Assembly (NCBI RefSeq): GCF_000158915.1
Contig: NZ_GG657754.1
Location: forward strand, 7,100,220 to 7,164,219
Direction: 5' to 3'
Length of the DNA: 64,000 nt
Source of the DNA: Streptomyces himastatinicus ATCC 53653
Lineage (GTDB): Bacteria > Actinomycetota > Actinomycetes > Streptomycetales > Streptomycetaceae
The position numbers were made by a program, and so were the translations under genes. This document shows, piece after piece, positions 29,677-38,162 of the stretch. Below the pieces are notes generated by a model. The model made no database searches, was not told the DNA's origin, and worked only from the letters and a program-made list of their open reading frames with translations. The stretch's first letter is position 1. Each line of letters starts with the position of its first letter.

Positions 29677-29876
29677 TCCCGGAACGAGCCATCCGCCCTG
29701 CGCGCGTGCCGGGACAGCAGGTGCTTGCACTGCGGACAGTGCCGCCTGAAGCCCTTCTTGATCAGATAGCTGATGCCGAGCGTGCACAGGTGCATCAGCC
29801 CGACGGCCGCGTTCTGAAGCGTCCGCCCCAGCCATGACCTCGTACACGTCCCGCAGTCCCGGCAACCAGCCGCCAT
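29673..29876 (-). CDS. Small cysteine-rich protein, function unknown
   Basis: A 67-residue basic protein with three CxxC pairs or near pairs (CRDCGTC and CPQCKHLL) and a short hydrophobic middle (VGLMHLCTLGISYLI). It could be a small zinc-binding membrane-peripheral protein. Not recognised further. Its stop overlaps the M20 stop codon region by 4 bases. Confidence 0.5.
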   Translation of the reverse strand: MAAGCRDCGTCTRSWLGRTLQNAAVGLMHLCTLGISYLIKKGFRRHCPQCKHLLSRHARRADGSFRD

Positions 29877-30354
29877 GACGCACCTCCGGTGTCGCGTCTC
29901 CGCAGGTCAGCCAGGCGCTGACCCGCTCCGTGGAGTCCAGTGTGCGCAGCCCGCCCGCCCTGCCGCCCCCAACTCTCGCCCCGGGAACGGGTTGTGACCG
30001 GACCAGGCCTGGCCCAGCACAGGGCTGTGACATCGGCCAAGGGGGGGCAATCGGGGGTGGCGGATGAGAGGGACCGGCCCGTACGCGACCGGCGTGCCCG
30101 CGCATACCGTCGGGTAGTGGTCACCAGCGGTCGATACGGGGCCCGGAGCGAGGCGAGTGTGACCAGCGCCACAAGATCACCCCGATGGCGGGCGCTTCCG
30201 CCTCGCAGTCGCGTCAACTCGCCGCACACAGCGCCGCAGTCGGCCGTACGGAGGCCCTTCGCCGACCTTCCGTGCCACCCTCCCGGCCCCGCGGGTGGGC
30301 ACCGTCACATGGAGAAGGATCGGCCGTCGCGCCGCCTGTGCGTAGCGTCGTGCC
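29877..30354. other. 478-base region without a recognised gene
   Basis: Open frames exist on both strands but have Arg/Pro-rich shadow composition and no family resemblance. TAGCGT at 30343-30348 sits 6 bases before the methyltransferase ATG and could be the -10 of a leaderless promoter. Nothing else is seen. Confidence 0.35.
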
Positions 30355-31095
30355 ATGCACGACTCGATCACCCCCTCGCACCATCGTGTCCTCGCGCAGA
30401 GCGGTGCCGGAAACTGGATGTTCCTCCTGGAGGCGGCCCGGGATATACGCACCACCGGGGCGCTCGCCCCCAGTGGCCGGGCGCTGGCCCATGCGCTGAC
30501 CGAGCCGGTGCGCGCACAGGCGGGGCGGCGGCTGAACGTCCTGGAGGCCGGTGCCGGTACCGGCTCGGTCACCCGCTCCCTCATCCCCCAGCTCCCGGCG
30601 GGCAGCCGCCTGGACATCGTCGAGGCCAATCCCCGCTTCACCGACCGGCTGCGCCACCTCGTCCGCACCCACCCCGGCCTGAGCGGACAGCCCGGCCAGG
30701 CCCGGGTGCACCACGCCTATGTGGAGGAGCTGGACACAGGCCAGCGCTACGACGCGATCATCTCGGGCCTGCCCTTCGCCAACTTCGACCCCCACCAGGT
30801 GGAAGCGATCATGGGCCGGTATCTGGAGCTGCTGCGCCCCGGCGGCCTGCTGACCTACTTCGCCTACCGCGGCACCCGGCAGGCCCGCACCCTGCTGTCC
30901 CTGGCCTCCCGCGCCCAGGCGCGGCGGCAGCGGGCCTCCGAAGAGGTGCTGGCCGACTACCAGCGCCACTACGCCACGGGCCGCAGCGCGGTGTGGGCCA
31001 ACCTGCCCCCGGCCCACGTCTGGCAGCTCCAGCGCCCCGCGGAGCGGGGCCCGGGGGCGAGCCCGACGTCCGCCGGAGCCGTGGTCGCCGGGTGA
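30355..31095 (+). CDS. SAM-dependent methyltransferase, phospholipid N-methyltransferase (PmtA)-like
   Basis: A 246-residue class I methyltransferase. NWMFLLEAARDIRTTGALAPSGRALAHAL matches the start of PmtA-type enzymes. The SAM loop is VLEAGAGTGSVTRSLIP, and DAIISGLPFANFD is the motif IV/post-IV region. PmtA methylates phosphatidylethanolamine stepwise toward phosphatidylcholine at the inner membrane face, but members also include rRNA-adenine-dimethylase-like enzymes, so the substrate is tentative. A 16-bp palindrome (GACCGCGATCGCGGTC, 31094-31109) spans the stop codon region and may act as terminator. Confidence 0.75.
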   Translation: MHDSITPSHHRVLAQSGAGNWMFLLEAARDIRTTGALAPSGRALAHALTEPVRAQAGRRLNVLEAGAGTGSVTRSLIPQLPAGSRLDIVEANPRFTDRLRHLVRTHPGLSGQPGQARVHHAYVEELDTGQRYDAIISGLPFANFDPHQVEAIMGRYLELLRPGGLLTYFAYRGTRQARTLLSLASRAQARRQRASEEVLADYQRHYATGRSAVWANLPPAHVWQLQRPAERGPGASPTSAGAVVAG

Positions 31096-31193
31096 CCGCG
31101 ATCGCGGTCGGTGCGCGCCGACCCCGTCTCCTCCGCCCGCGGTGTCCGACGTAGTCTTCGCCCAAGTCGTCCGCCGGCGCCTGGAGTTGCCCC

Positions 31194-32665
31194 ATGACGC
31201 TCACCGAGCCGGAGCGGCGACTCCACGAAGCGTTCGCGACCGGCGCCAAGGTCGACGTCCGGGACGCCGCGACGGCGGACGAGCCGGAGGAGGACGGTTC
31301 CGGCTGGGGTCCCCGGCGCACCGTACGGGCGGAGGTCATCCGTTCCCTGCTGCTCGGCGGCGCCGACACCCGGCCGGGCGAGACCCCGGTCGTCCACCTC
31401 GTCGGAGCCCGGGTGACGGGGCGGCTGAAGCTGGTCTTCTCTCAGGCGTGCTGCGTACTGCGGCTGGAGAAGTGCTGGTTCGAGGAGCCGCCCCAGCTGT
31501 ACGGGGCCACGCTGCACGTCACCGGTTTCGGCGGTTCGTATCTGCCCGGACTCGCCCTCAGCACCGTGACGGTCGCGGGCTTCCAAGACCTGATGGAGAC
31601 CGCATCCCGGGGCAAGGTCAACCCTGACGGGCCGCCCGTATTGGAGGGCAGTTTGGTTCCTTCCAGGGCGCGCACCTGTCCCACCCCGGCGGGGGTGGCC
31701 CTCGACGGCTCGCGGAAGGGGGGTCCGGAAGCGGCATCGTCGGCCGGGAGGGGTTCCGCGCCGAGGGCGGGATACGGCTGCACGAGGCGCGGGTGGGGGA
31801 GGCGCTGCGGTTGGAGGGGGCGCACCTCCACCACCCCGCCGGCGACGCCCTGTGCGCCGAGAGCATCCAGGTCGGCTCCCGTATCGACTGCGGCGAGGGC
31901 TTCCGCGCCGAGGGCGCGGTCGTGCTGACGAGCGCCACCGCCGGCCGTGCCGTCAGCTTCCGGGGCGCCACGCTCCTGCACCCCACCGGGCACGCCGTGG
32001 ACGCCCGGCACCTCCAGACCGGGGAACTGGACCTGCGGACCGCGCGGGCGGAGGGCACCGTCGATCTGCGCCACGGCCGCCTCGACGTATGGCACCTCCC
32101 GACCGGCACGCCTCCCGCCCCCGTCCACCTCGACGGGCTCACCTACCGGGCGCTGGAGCCGCAGCTGCCCGTCGACCGCTGTCTGGCGTTCGTCGCGCGC
32201 GACCCCGACGGATACCGCCCACAGCCGTACCAGCAGCTCGCCGCCACCTACCAGGCCATCGGCCACGACGACGACGCGCGCGCCGTCCTGCTGGCCAGGC
32301 AGCGCCACCGCCGCGCCACACAGCGCCCCCTCGGCCGGGTCTGGGGTCATCTCCTCGACGCGACGGTCGGCTACGGCTACCGCCCCTGGCTCGCCGGACT
32401 CTGGCTCACCGCCCTCACCCTGCTCGGTACGGCGGTCTTCCGCGCCGCCCACCCGAAACCGGTCAAACCGGGGGAGGGCGCCCCGTTCAGCCCGCTCGTC
32501 TACACCCTGGACCTGCTGATCCCCATCGGTGGCCTGGGTCAGCGCAACGCCTGGTACTGGCCGTCGGACTACGTCCAATGGCTCGCCTACGCGCTCGTCG
32601 CGGCGGGCTGGCTGCTGACGACGGCGGTCGTCGCGGGCGTCACGCGGGTGCTGAACCGCAGCTGA
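31194..32665 (+). pseudogene. Pentapeptide-like repeat membrane protein, broken by several +1 insertions
   Basis: ATG 31194 opens MTLTEPERRLHEAFATGAKVDVRD, and the fold continues with alternating short hydrophobic units (VVHLVGARVTGRLKL; LYGATLHVTGFG) to about 31620. The same protein resumes in another frame from about 31728 (GSGIVGREGFRAEGGIRLHEARVGEALRLEGAHLHH) to 32665. Dropping bases at 31623, 31633 and 31694 gives VNLTGARIGGQFGSFQGAHLSHPGGVALDGS in between, with two more extra bases by 31727. The C-terminus has two membrane helices (WLAGLWLTALTLLGTAVF; ALVAAGWLLTTAVVAGV). Such proteins are often mislabelled membrane-associated oxidoreductases; the true function is unknown. Confidence 0.7.
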
Positions 32666-32675
32666 CGGACGGACC

Positions 32676-32706
32676 GTCGGCAGGGCGGCCGGTCGGCAGG
32701 GCGGCC
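32676..32706. repeat. Two tandem copies of a 15-bp sequence
   Basis: GTCGGCAGGGCGGCC occurs at 32676-32690 and again at 32692-32706, one base apart, just after the pentapeptide gene. No function is evident. Confidence 0.6.
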
Positions 32707-32848
32707 CGTTCGGGCGGACCGCCCCATTTTGGCCGGTATAGGTATCCACTCCGAGGAATGTTCCACGGCAGAATTCATGATGAACCAACGCAATAGGACA
32801 CATGACCGGAGATGACCGCCGGTCGGTCCACGAACGGGGAGCATGCGC

Positions 32849-33229
32849 ATGAAGACGATCACGGCACTGCTGGTCGCGGGCGCCGCGACGGCGGCGGTCC
32901 TGACGGCGGCCCCGGCCGCACAAGCCGACGCCGCCGCGGGCCAACTGCTGCTGGGAAGGGACCAGAGCCTCACGGGGACGGTGTGGGCCCACCGGAACAG
33001 CATCGCCAACCTCGGCTCCTCGGAAGGCGACAAGGCGAGTTCGGCCAAGAACGAGGACTCCGTCGCGTGGGTGCTCTACGACGACAAGAACTACAAGGAC
33101 CGCCGCTACTGCCTCACCCCCGGCCGCTACATCCGCGATCTGCACGGCGGGTCATGGAACTTCGGCGACAAGATCTCCTCGGTGTACCGCCTGAGCACGG
33201 CAAGCTGCGCCGGCTACCCCACCTTCTGA
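32849..33229 (+). CDS. Secreted peptidase inhibitor family I36-like protein
   Basis: A 126-residue protein. The signal peptide KTITALLVAGAATAAVLTAAPAAQADA has a likely AxA cleavage site near residue 27. The mature domain has WVLYDDKNYKDRRYCLTPGRYIRDL and DKISSVYRLS, typical of the crystallin-like I36/SMI fold of Streptomyces metalloproteinase inhibitors; paired Cys residues could form a disulfide. ATG 32849 lies 7 bases after GGGGAG, while ATG 32843 is only one base from it. It acts outside the cell, target unknown. Confidence 0.75.
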   Translation: MKTITALLVAGAATAAVLTAAPAAQADAAAGQLLLGRDQSLTGTVWAHRNSIANLGSSEGDKASSAKNEDSVAWVLYDDKNYKDRRYCLTPGRYIRDLHGGSWNFGDKISSVYRLSTASCAGYPTF

Positions 33230-33230
33230 C

Positions 33231-33257
33231 GGCGCCGACCGGTAGGGTCGCGGCGCC
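33231..33257. terminator. Hairpin after the I36 gene
   Basis: GGCGCC-GACC pairs with GGTC-GC-GGCGCC around GGTA, giving a 10-bp stem with a 2-base bulge directly after the stop codon. Confidence 0.5.
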
Positions 33258-33347
33258 GCGCCGCGGCCCTGCCGGGCTGTGACGCCCGTGTGCCAGGCTG
33301 GGTCGGGCCGGTTCGACCACCTGTCCCCTTGAGGGACAATGAGGCGC

Positions 33348-34094
33348 ATGAGTCTGTTCCGCGACGACGGCATCGTGCTGCGCACCCAGAAGCTGGGTGA
33401 AGCGGACCGGATCATCACCCTGCTCACCCGCAACCACGGCCGCGTCCGCGCCGTGGCCCGCGGGGTGCGCCGTACGAAGTCGAAGTTCGGCGCGCGTCTC
33501 GAACCGTTCTCCCATGTGGACGTGCAGTTCTTCGCCCGCGGCGGCGAGCTGATCGGCCGCGGGCTGCCGCTGTGCACACAGAGCGAGACGATCGCTCCGT
33601 ACGGTGGCGGAATCGTCACCGACTACGCCCGCTACACCGCCGGTACGGCGATGCTGGAGACCGCTGAGCGGTTCACCGACCATGAGGGCGAGCCCGCCGT
33701 GCAGCAGTATCTGCTCCTCGTCGGCGGGCTGCGTACGCTGGCCTCCGGGGAGCACGAGCCGCATCTCATCCTGGACGCGTTCCTGCTCCGCTCACTCGCC
33801 GTGAACGGCTACGCGCCCAGCTTCGACGACTGCGCGAAGTGCGGGATGCCCGGTCCGAACCGGTTCTTCTCGGTCGGCGCGGGCGGGGCCATCTGCGGAG
33901 AGTGCCGGGTGCCCGGAAGCGTCGTACCCTCTGCGGAGTCCCTGACGCTGCTGGGCGCGCTGCTGACCGGCGACTGGGAGACGGCGGACGCCTGTGAGCT
34001 GCGCCATGCCCGGGAGGGCAGCGGGCTCGTCGCGGCGTACCTGCACTGGCACCTGGAGCGGGGCCTGAGATCGCTCCGGTACGTAGAGAAATAA
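33348..34094 (+). CDS. recO: DNA repair protein RecO
   Basis: A 248-residue protein. The N-terminal OB-fold starts [28 protein letters not shown] zinc finger is visible in CAKCGMPG and CGECRVPG, and the helical C-terminus ends in [14 protein letters not shown]. RecO loads RecA with RecFR and anneals SSB-coated strands at gaps. ATG 33348 (MSLFRDD) is preferred; ATG 33339 would add 3 residues. It lies 43 bases before uppS, as in other Streptomyces. Confidence 0.92.
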   Translation: MSLFRDDGIVLRTQKLGEADRIITLLTRNHGRVRAVARGVRRTKSKFGARLEPFSHVDVQFFARGGELIGRGLPLCTQSETIAPYGGGIVTDYARYTAGTAMLETAERFTDHEGEPAVQQYLLLVGGLRTLASGEHEPHLILDAFLLRSLAVNGYAPSFDDCAKCGMPGPNRFFSVGAGGAICGECRVPGSVVPSAESLTLLGALLTGDWETADACELRHAREGSGLVAAYLHWHLERGLRSLRYVEK

Positions 34095-34137
34095 CACCAA
34101 GCACACAGCACACCGCATACGAGGAGACGCGAAAGCC

Positions 34138-34977
34138 ATGGCACGACGCGGGATTCTGGGCCGACAGCGGCGCGAGTACCGGGCCCCGGACCCGCACCCG
34201 TCCGGCGCCCGCCCGCCGAAGATCCCCGGCGAGCTGGTGCCGAACCACGTGGCCTGTGTGATGGACGGCAACGGCCGCTGGGCCAAGGACCGCGGGCTGC
34301 CGCGTACGGAGGGCCACAAGGTCGGCGAGGGCGTCGTGCTGGACGTGCTCAAGGGCTGCCTGGAACTCGGCGTCAAGAACCTCTCCCTCTACGCCTTCTC
34401 CACCGAGAACTGGAAGCGCTCGCCCGACGAGGTGCGCTTCCTCATGAACTTCAACCGTGACGTCATCCGCCGCCGCCGCGACGAGATGGACGAGCTGGGC
34501 ATCCGCATCCGCTGGGCGGGCCGGATGCCGAAGCTGTGGAAGTCGGTGGCCCAGGAGCTCCAGGTCGCGCAGGAGCAGACCAAGGACAACGACGCCATGA
34601 CGATGTACTTCTGCATGAACTACGGCGGCCGCGCCGAGATCGCGGACGCGGCGAAGGCGCTGGCCGAGGACGTGCGCGCGGGCAAGCTCGACCCGTCGAA
34701 GGTGAACGAGAAGACGCTCGCCAAGTACCTCTACTACCCCGACATGCCGGATGTGGACCTCTTCCTGCGCCCGTCGGGCGAGCAGCGCACCTCGAACTAC
34801 CTGATCTGGCAGAGCGCGTACGCCGAGATGGTCTACCAGGACGTCCTGTGGCCGGATTTCGACCGCCGCGACCTGTGGCGCGCCTGCCTCGAATACGCTT
34901 CCCGCGACCGCCGCTTCGGCGGGGCGATCCCGAACGAGGACCAGCTGAAGAAGGAGGACGGCCCCCAGTCGGCCTGA
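34138..34977 (+). CDS. uppS: Isoprenyl (undecaprenyl-type) diphosphate synthase
   Basis: A 279-residue cis-prenyltransferase. [20 protein letters not shown] contains the catalytic Asp, and [25 protein letters not shown] and [21 protein letters not shown] are the conserved regions III-V. It elongates farnesyl diphosphate with isopentenyl diphosphate to make the lipid carrier used for peptidoglycan and wall polymers. The N-terminal ~25 residue basic/proline-rich extension is usual in actinobacteria. It is co-directional with recO. Confidence 0.93.
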   Translation: MARRGILGRQRREYRAPDPHPSGARPPKIPGELVPNHVACVMDGNGRWAKDRGLPRTEGHKVGEGVVLDVLKGCLELGVKNLSLYAFSTENWKRSPDEVRFLMNFNRDVIRRRRDEMDELGIRIRWAGRMPKLWKSVAQELQVAQEQTKDNDAMTMYFCMNYGGRAEIADAAKALAEDVRAGKLDPSKVNEKTLAKYLYYPDMPDVDLFLRPSGEQRTSNYLIWQSAYAEMVYQDVLWPDFDRRDLWRACLEYASRDRRFGGAIPNEDQLKKEDGPQSA

Positions 34978-35164
34978 GGGCCTTTCAGCAGGTCCGGGTC
35001 GGGGCCGCTCTGTTCAGCCCCTGGTCCGGGCGCTAGTGTGGCTGCCCAGTAGCGGGTCGATTTCGCTCCGTGTCGCGCGACAGGATGCCCTGTGGCTCTT
35101 CCCCCACCACGGACCACGAGGCCTGGCCGGAATGAGCACTGCTGTCGTACCAAGGACAACGAAC

Positions 35165-36565
35165 ATGCAATTCCCCCCGTCCGAGTTGGCATCCCTGGCC
35201 GTTGAGCCGCTGATGACCCGGGATTTCGAGACCCGGCCCGGGTCGGTCTACGCACGGTTGCGGGGGAGGTACGGGCCAGTGGCGCCCGTGGACCTGTACG
35301 GCGTCCCGGTGTGGCTGGTTCTCGGCTACCGCGAGGTGTGGGAGGTCCTGCGGGACGAGAGCAAGTGGAAGAAGAACGTCCAGCACTGGCGGTTGATGCG
35401 TGAGGGCGGGGTGCCGTCCGACTGGCCGTATCTGGCCGGCTATCAGGTCGGCCATCTGCTGCTGAGCGACGATCAGGAGCGCAAGGCGACGCGCGCCGCC
35501 GTGGACGACGCGCTCGGTCCCTTCCAGGACACTCGGGCGCCCCAGTCCTGGGATATGCAAAAGGCCATCTCCCGGCACGCCGACGAGCTGATCACGTTCT
35601 TCGCGGACGGCAGCGACAGCGGATGGGTGGACCTGGGCGCACAGTTCGCGCGTCCGCTGCCGCTGATGGTCGTCAACCGGCTGTTCGGCTTCCCGGTCGA
35701 CCAGGGTGACGACGTCTTCATGGACTCGTGGCGGATGGTGGACGGTGGCCCGGACGCCGGTGCGGCCGTCGGGCGGCTGGTGGCGGCGACGACCGAGCTG
35801 GCCGCGTACAAGCGGGAGAACCCGGGCGACGACCTGACCACCCGGCTGCTCGCCGCCGACCCTCCACTGACAGTGGAACAGATCGGCGTCGAGCTGTACG
35901 CGATCCTCGTCATCATGTCCGAGCTGGTCAGCCACGCCGTCACCAACAGTGTGCTGGAGGTGCTGGACGGAGAGGCGGGGGCGCAGGCGGCCCTCATGGC
36001 GGGCCCCACCGAGGAGCTGGTCAACCGCGTGCACATCGCCTCGCCCCCGTGGTTCAACCTCACCGCCCGCTACCCGGTGGCCGACACCGATCTGGGGGAC
36101 TTCCGGCTCGCCGCGGGCGACATGGTCATGCCCTCGATCGCCGCCGCGCACGGCGACCCGCTGTTCATGACGACCAACAGCTATGAGCGGTCGACCAGCT
36201 CGCGCGCCCATCTGGCCTGGGGCACGGGGCCGCACCAGTGCCCGGGGCGGGAACTCGCGGACATGATCGTGACCACGGCGGTGGGCAGGTTGTTCGAGCG
36301 GTGCGACTTCGAACTGGGGCTGCCCGCCGACCAGTTGCCGTGGCGCTCGTCGGCGTTCGTACGCGGCCTGAAGTCCTTCCCGGTCCGGTTCCGGATGCGC
36401 GCGCGGCAGGCCCCGGTGCCACCGTCCCCCGGTCTCCCCGTGCCCGCGTCCGCTCCGACCCCCGGGCCGACCGCCCCGGCCCCCGGGCCCGCGGCCGCGC
36501 CCACCCGGCCGGCCCGCCCCCGCTCCGCGCTCTGGCGGTTCCTGGCGAGCCTGCGCCGGGGGTAG
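35165..36565 (+). CDS. CYP157-like cytochrome P450 lacking the EXXR motif
   Basis: A 466-residue P450. The heme loop is HLAWGTGPHQCPGRELA with the Cys ligand, and the C-terminal ADQLPWRSSAFVRGLKSFPVRFRM is typical of this family. In the K helix the segment reads TEELVNRVHIASPPWFNL, where Glu and Arg are not spaced as ExxR. The I helix VIMSELVSHAVTNSVLEVL lacks the usual AGxxT acid-alcohol pair. Streptomyces CYP157 proteins are known to lack EXXR, and start (LAVEPLMTRDFE), core and end all resemble them. Unlike most, it has a ~55-residue Pro/Ala tail ending RSALWRFLASLRRG and is not in a conservon. ATG 35165 follows AAGGA by 8 bases. Substrate unknown. Confidence 0.82.
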   Translation: MQFPPSELASLAVEPLMTRDFETRPGSVYARLRGRYGPVAPVDLYGVPVWLVLGYREVWEVLRDESKWKKNVQHWRLMREGGVPSDWPYLAGYQVGHLLLSDDQERKATRAAVDDALGPFQDTRAPQSWDMQKAISRHADELITFFADGSDSGWVDLGAQFARPLPLMVVNRLFGFPVDQGDDVFMDSWRMVDGGPDAGAAVGRLVAATTELAAYKRENPGDDLTTRLLAADPPLTVEQIGVELYAILVIMSELVSHAVTNSVLEVLDGEAGAQAALMAGPTEELVNRVHIASPPWFNLTARYPVADTDLGDFRLAAGDMVMPSIAAAHGDPLFMTTNSYERSTSSRAHLAWGTGPHQCPGRELADMIVTTAVGRLFERCDFELGLPADQLPWRSSAFVRGLKSFPVRFRMRARQAPVPPSPGLPVPASAPTPGPTAPAPGPAAAPTRPARPRSALWRFLASLRRG

Positions 36566-36566
36566 G

Positions 36567-36582
36567 GCGGGCCGCAGCCCGC
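36567..36582. terminator. Small hairpin after the P450 gene
   Basis: GCGGGC-CGCA-GCCCGC forms a perfect 6-bp stem two bases after the P450 stop. Confidence 0.35.
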
Positions 36583-36606
36583 GTAAGACGACGAGACGGG
36601 GGACGC

Positions 36607-37134
36607 ATGGGGGAACAGCGCGCGGTGGAACTGGTCTACCGGACCACCGTGGACGACATGACGGAGGCCCTGAGGGCCAGGGCGCGGCACACCACCCAGG
36701 GCCGTGTTGCCCGGGTGGCGCCGGTCTTCGGAGCGGTGGTCCTGGGGATCGGGATCGCGACCGCGATCCTCACGCGCGGTGGCGAGAGGACACCGTGGCT
36801 GCTGCTCCTGGCCGGGGCGATGGTGATGTTCGCCTCGCACCGGCAGCCGGTGGTGCAGGCCAAACAGTTTCGGGAACTGTTCGACGAGCAGGGGGAGTCC
36901 CGGGTCGTCGTCAGCGAGACCGGAATCGAGATGGTGACGGCGAACAGCACCACCACCCTGGGCTGGCACATGTATCCGCGCTACCTGGAGACCCAGGGCT
37001 TGTTCGTGCTGCTGAGCGCGGACAAGGGCGCCACGGGCCTCGCGGTCCTGCCGAAGCGGGGCGTCACCGGGGGCCCGTACGAGGTCGACCGGCTCCGCAA
37101 CGTTTTCGACCAGCGCCTGACCCGGCTCGCCTGA
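36607..37134 (+). CDS. YcxB-like membrane protein
   Basis: A 175-residue protein. It begins EQRAVELVYRTTVDDMTEALRARARHT, has two adjacent transmembrane helices (VAPVFGAVVLGIGIATAIL; WLLLLAGAMVMFA), then a cytoplasmic beta domain (VVVSETGIEMVTANSTTTLGWHMYPRYLET; LFVLLSADKGATGLAVLPKR) that matches the YcxB-like family, whose function is unknown. It follows the P450 gene by 41 bases. Confidence 0.75.
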   Translation: MGEQRAVELVYRTTVDDMTEALRARARHTTQGRVARVAPVFGAVVLGIGIATAILTRGGERTPWLLLLAGAMVMFASHRQPVVQAKQFRELFDEQGESRVVVSETGIEMVTANSTTTLGWHMYPRYLETQGLFVLLSADKGATGLAVLPKRGVTGGPYEVDRLRNVFDQRLTRLA

Positions 37135-37243
37135 ACCACCTGGGGCACAGCGGCGTCCACAGCTTCATACGGAACATGGAACCTACGTGCGATCATGCGC
37201 GCTGGGGATGGTCCGTCAGTGGCACCAGTGAAACGGGGGAAGA

Positions 37244-37594
37244 ATGTCATTGCGCGATCTGGTCCGTGCGGAGGCGGCCGCGTCGATGTCCGATGCGGAG
37301 CGGTTGGCGGCGATGCGGCAGTGGCGTCTGTACTTCCAGCGGCCGGAGGAGCCGGGCTTTTTGGTCTCCGAGACCGAAGAGGGCCCGGTGGTGCCGGTCT
37401 TCACGTCCTGGGAAGGCTTGGCGCTGTTCGCGGGGGCGTGTGGGTGGGCGTCGACGACGGTGGCGGATCTGGTGGAGCTGTTGCCCGAGGGTGTGCGTGC
37501 GGTGGTGGATCCGCTGGGCCCCAGGGCGTTCGTGCTCGATACCGAAGCGCTGAAGGCCGCGGACGACCAGGGGGAACGCGATGGCGGAGCATGA
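37244..37594 (+). CDS. SseB-like N-terminal domain protein, first gene of toxin operon
   Basis: A 116-residue protein. PVVPVFTSWEGLALFAGACGWA is the typical strand-helix of SseB/type III enhancer-like domains, and VDPLGPRAFVLDTEAL continues the fold. In actinobacteria such proteins are often encoded next to WXG100/ESX-type secretion substrates. It overlaps the next gene by 14 bases, which supports cotranscription with the WXG-like and RHS genes. A chaperone role is inference. Confidence 0.65.
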   Translation: MSLRDLVRAEAAASMSDAERLAAMRQWRLYFQRPEEPGFLVSETEEGPVVPVFTSWEGLALFAGACGWASTTVADLVELLPEGVRAVVDPLGPRAFVLDTEALKAADDQGERDGGA

Positions 37595-38162
37595 CGGCGG
37601 GGCGGCGAGTTCTGGTGGCGCCGGCGACCCGAAGCCGGGCGACGGCTACAAGATCGAGATCGCCTCGGTGCGCAAGGTGCTGACTCCGCTGGAGGAGTCC
37701 GTGGTCGCCGCGCGAAAGATCAAGGGCGACTGGAAGAACCTGTCCGAACACATTCAGAACTCGGCCGACTTCGACATCTACGACTCGAGCGAGAAGATGC
37801 TCTCGGCCTGGGGTTTTGGCATGGGCCGGGTGGCGGAGCACACGAACACGGTGGTGGAGACGCTGCGGCAGGTGATCGCCGCGTACATGCTGGCTGATCT
37901 GCTGCGTATCAAGGATTTCGCGCCGACCGAGGACAACATGGCCAAACTCCCCTTCGGTGAGGCCGGTATGAAGGCGTGGGAGGCAGGCTCGCGGCCGAAG
38001 TTCGATCCGCCGCCGGAGATCTACCAGGAGCCGTGGCTCGACGATGGCGGCGGCAGCGACAGCGGGGGCACGGGCGGGACGTATGAGCCGCCCAAGAATC
38101 CCCGTCAGCTCTACGACGGGGGATGGGTGGATGACGGCGGGTCGAAGGGGACGATCGCATGA
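37581..38162 (+). CDS. WXG100-like (ESX/type VII-associated) helical protein
   Basis: A 193-residue protein. The central ~110 residues are helical (IASVRKVLTPLEESVVAARKIKGDW; VVETLRQVIAAYMLADLLRI) and resemble the WXG100-type partner proteins of polymorphic toxins. The C-terminus is acidic and Gly/Pro-rich (DDGGGSDSGGTGGTYEPPK), ending in a flexible tail. No enzymatic motif was found. It overlaps the RHS gene start by 4 bases (ATGA), so stoichiometric production with the toxin is likely. Confidence 0.65.
   Translation: MAEHDGGAASSGGAGDPKPGDGYKIEIASVRKVLTPLEESVVAARKIKGDWKNLSEHIQNSADFDIYDSSEKMLSAWGFGMGRVAEHTNTVVETLRQVIAAYMLADLLRIKDFAPTEDNMAKLPFGEAGMKAWEAGSRPKFDPPPEIYQEPWLDDGGGSDSGGTGGTYEPPKNPRQLYDGGWVDDGGSKGTIA

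Noticed and set aside
29940-31154. Plus-strand frame of 404 codons over the methyltransferase and its upstream gap
   Set aside because: Composition is Arg/Pro-rich with no motif, and it is out of frame with the SAM-binding methyltransferase.
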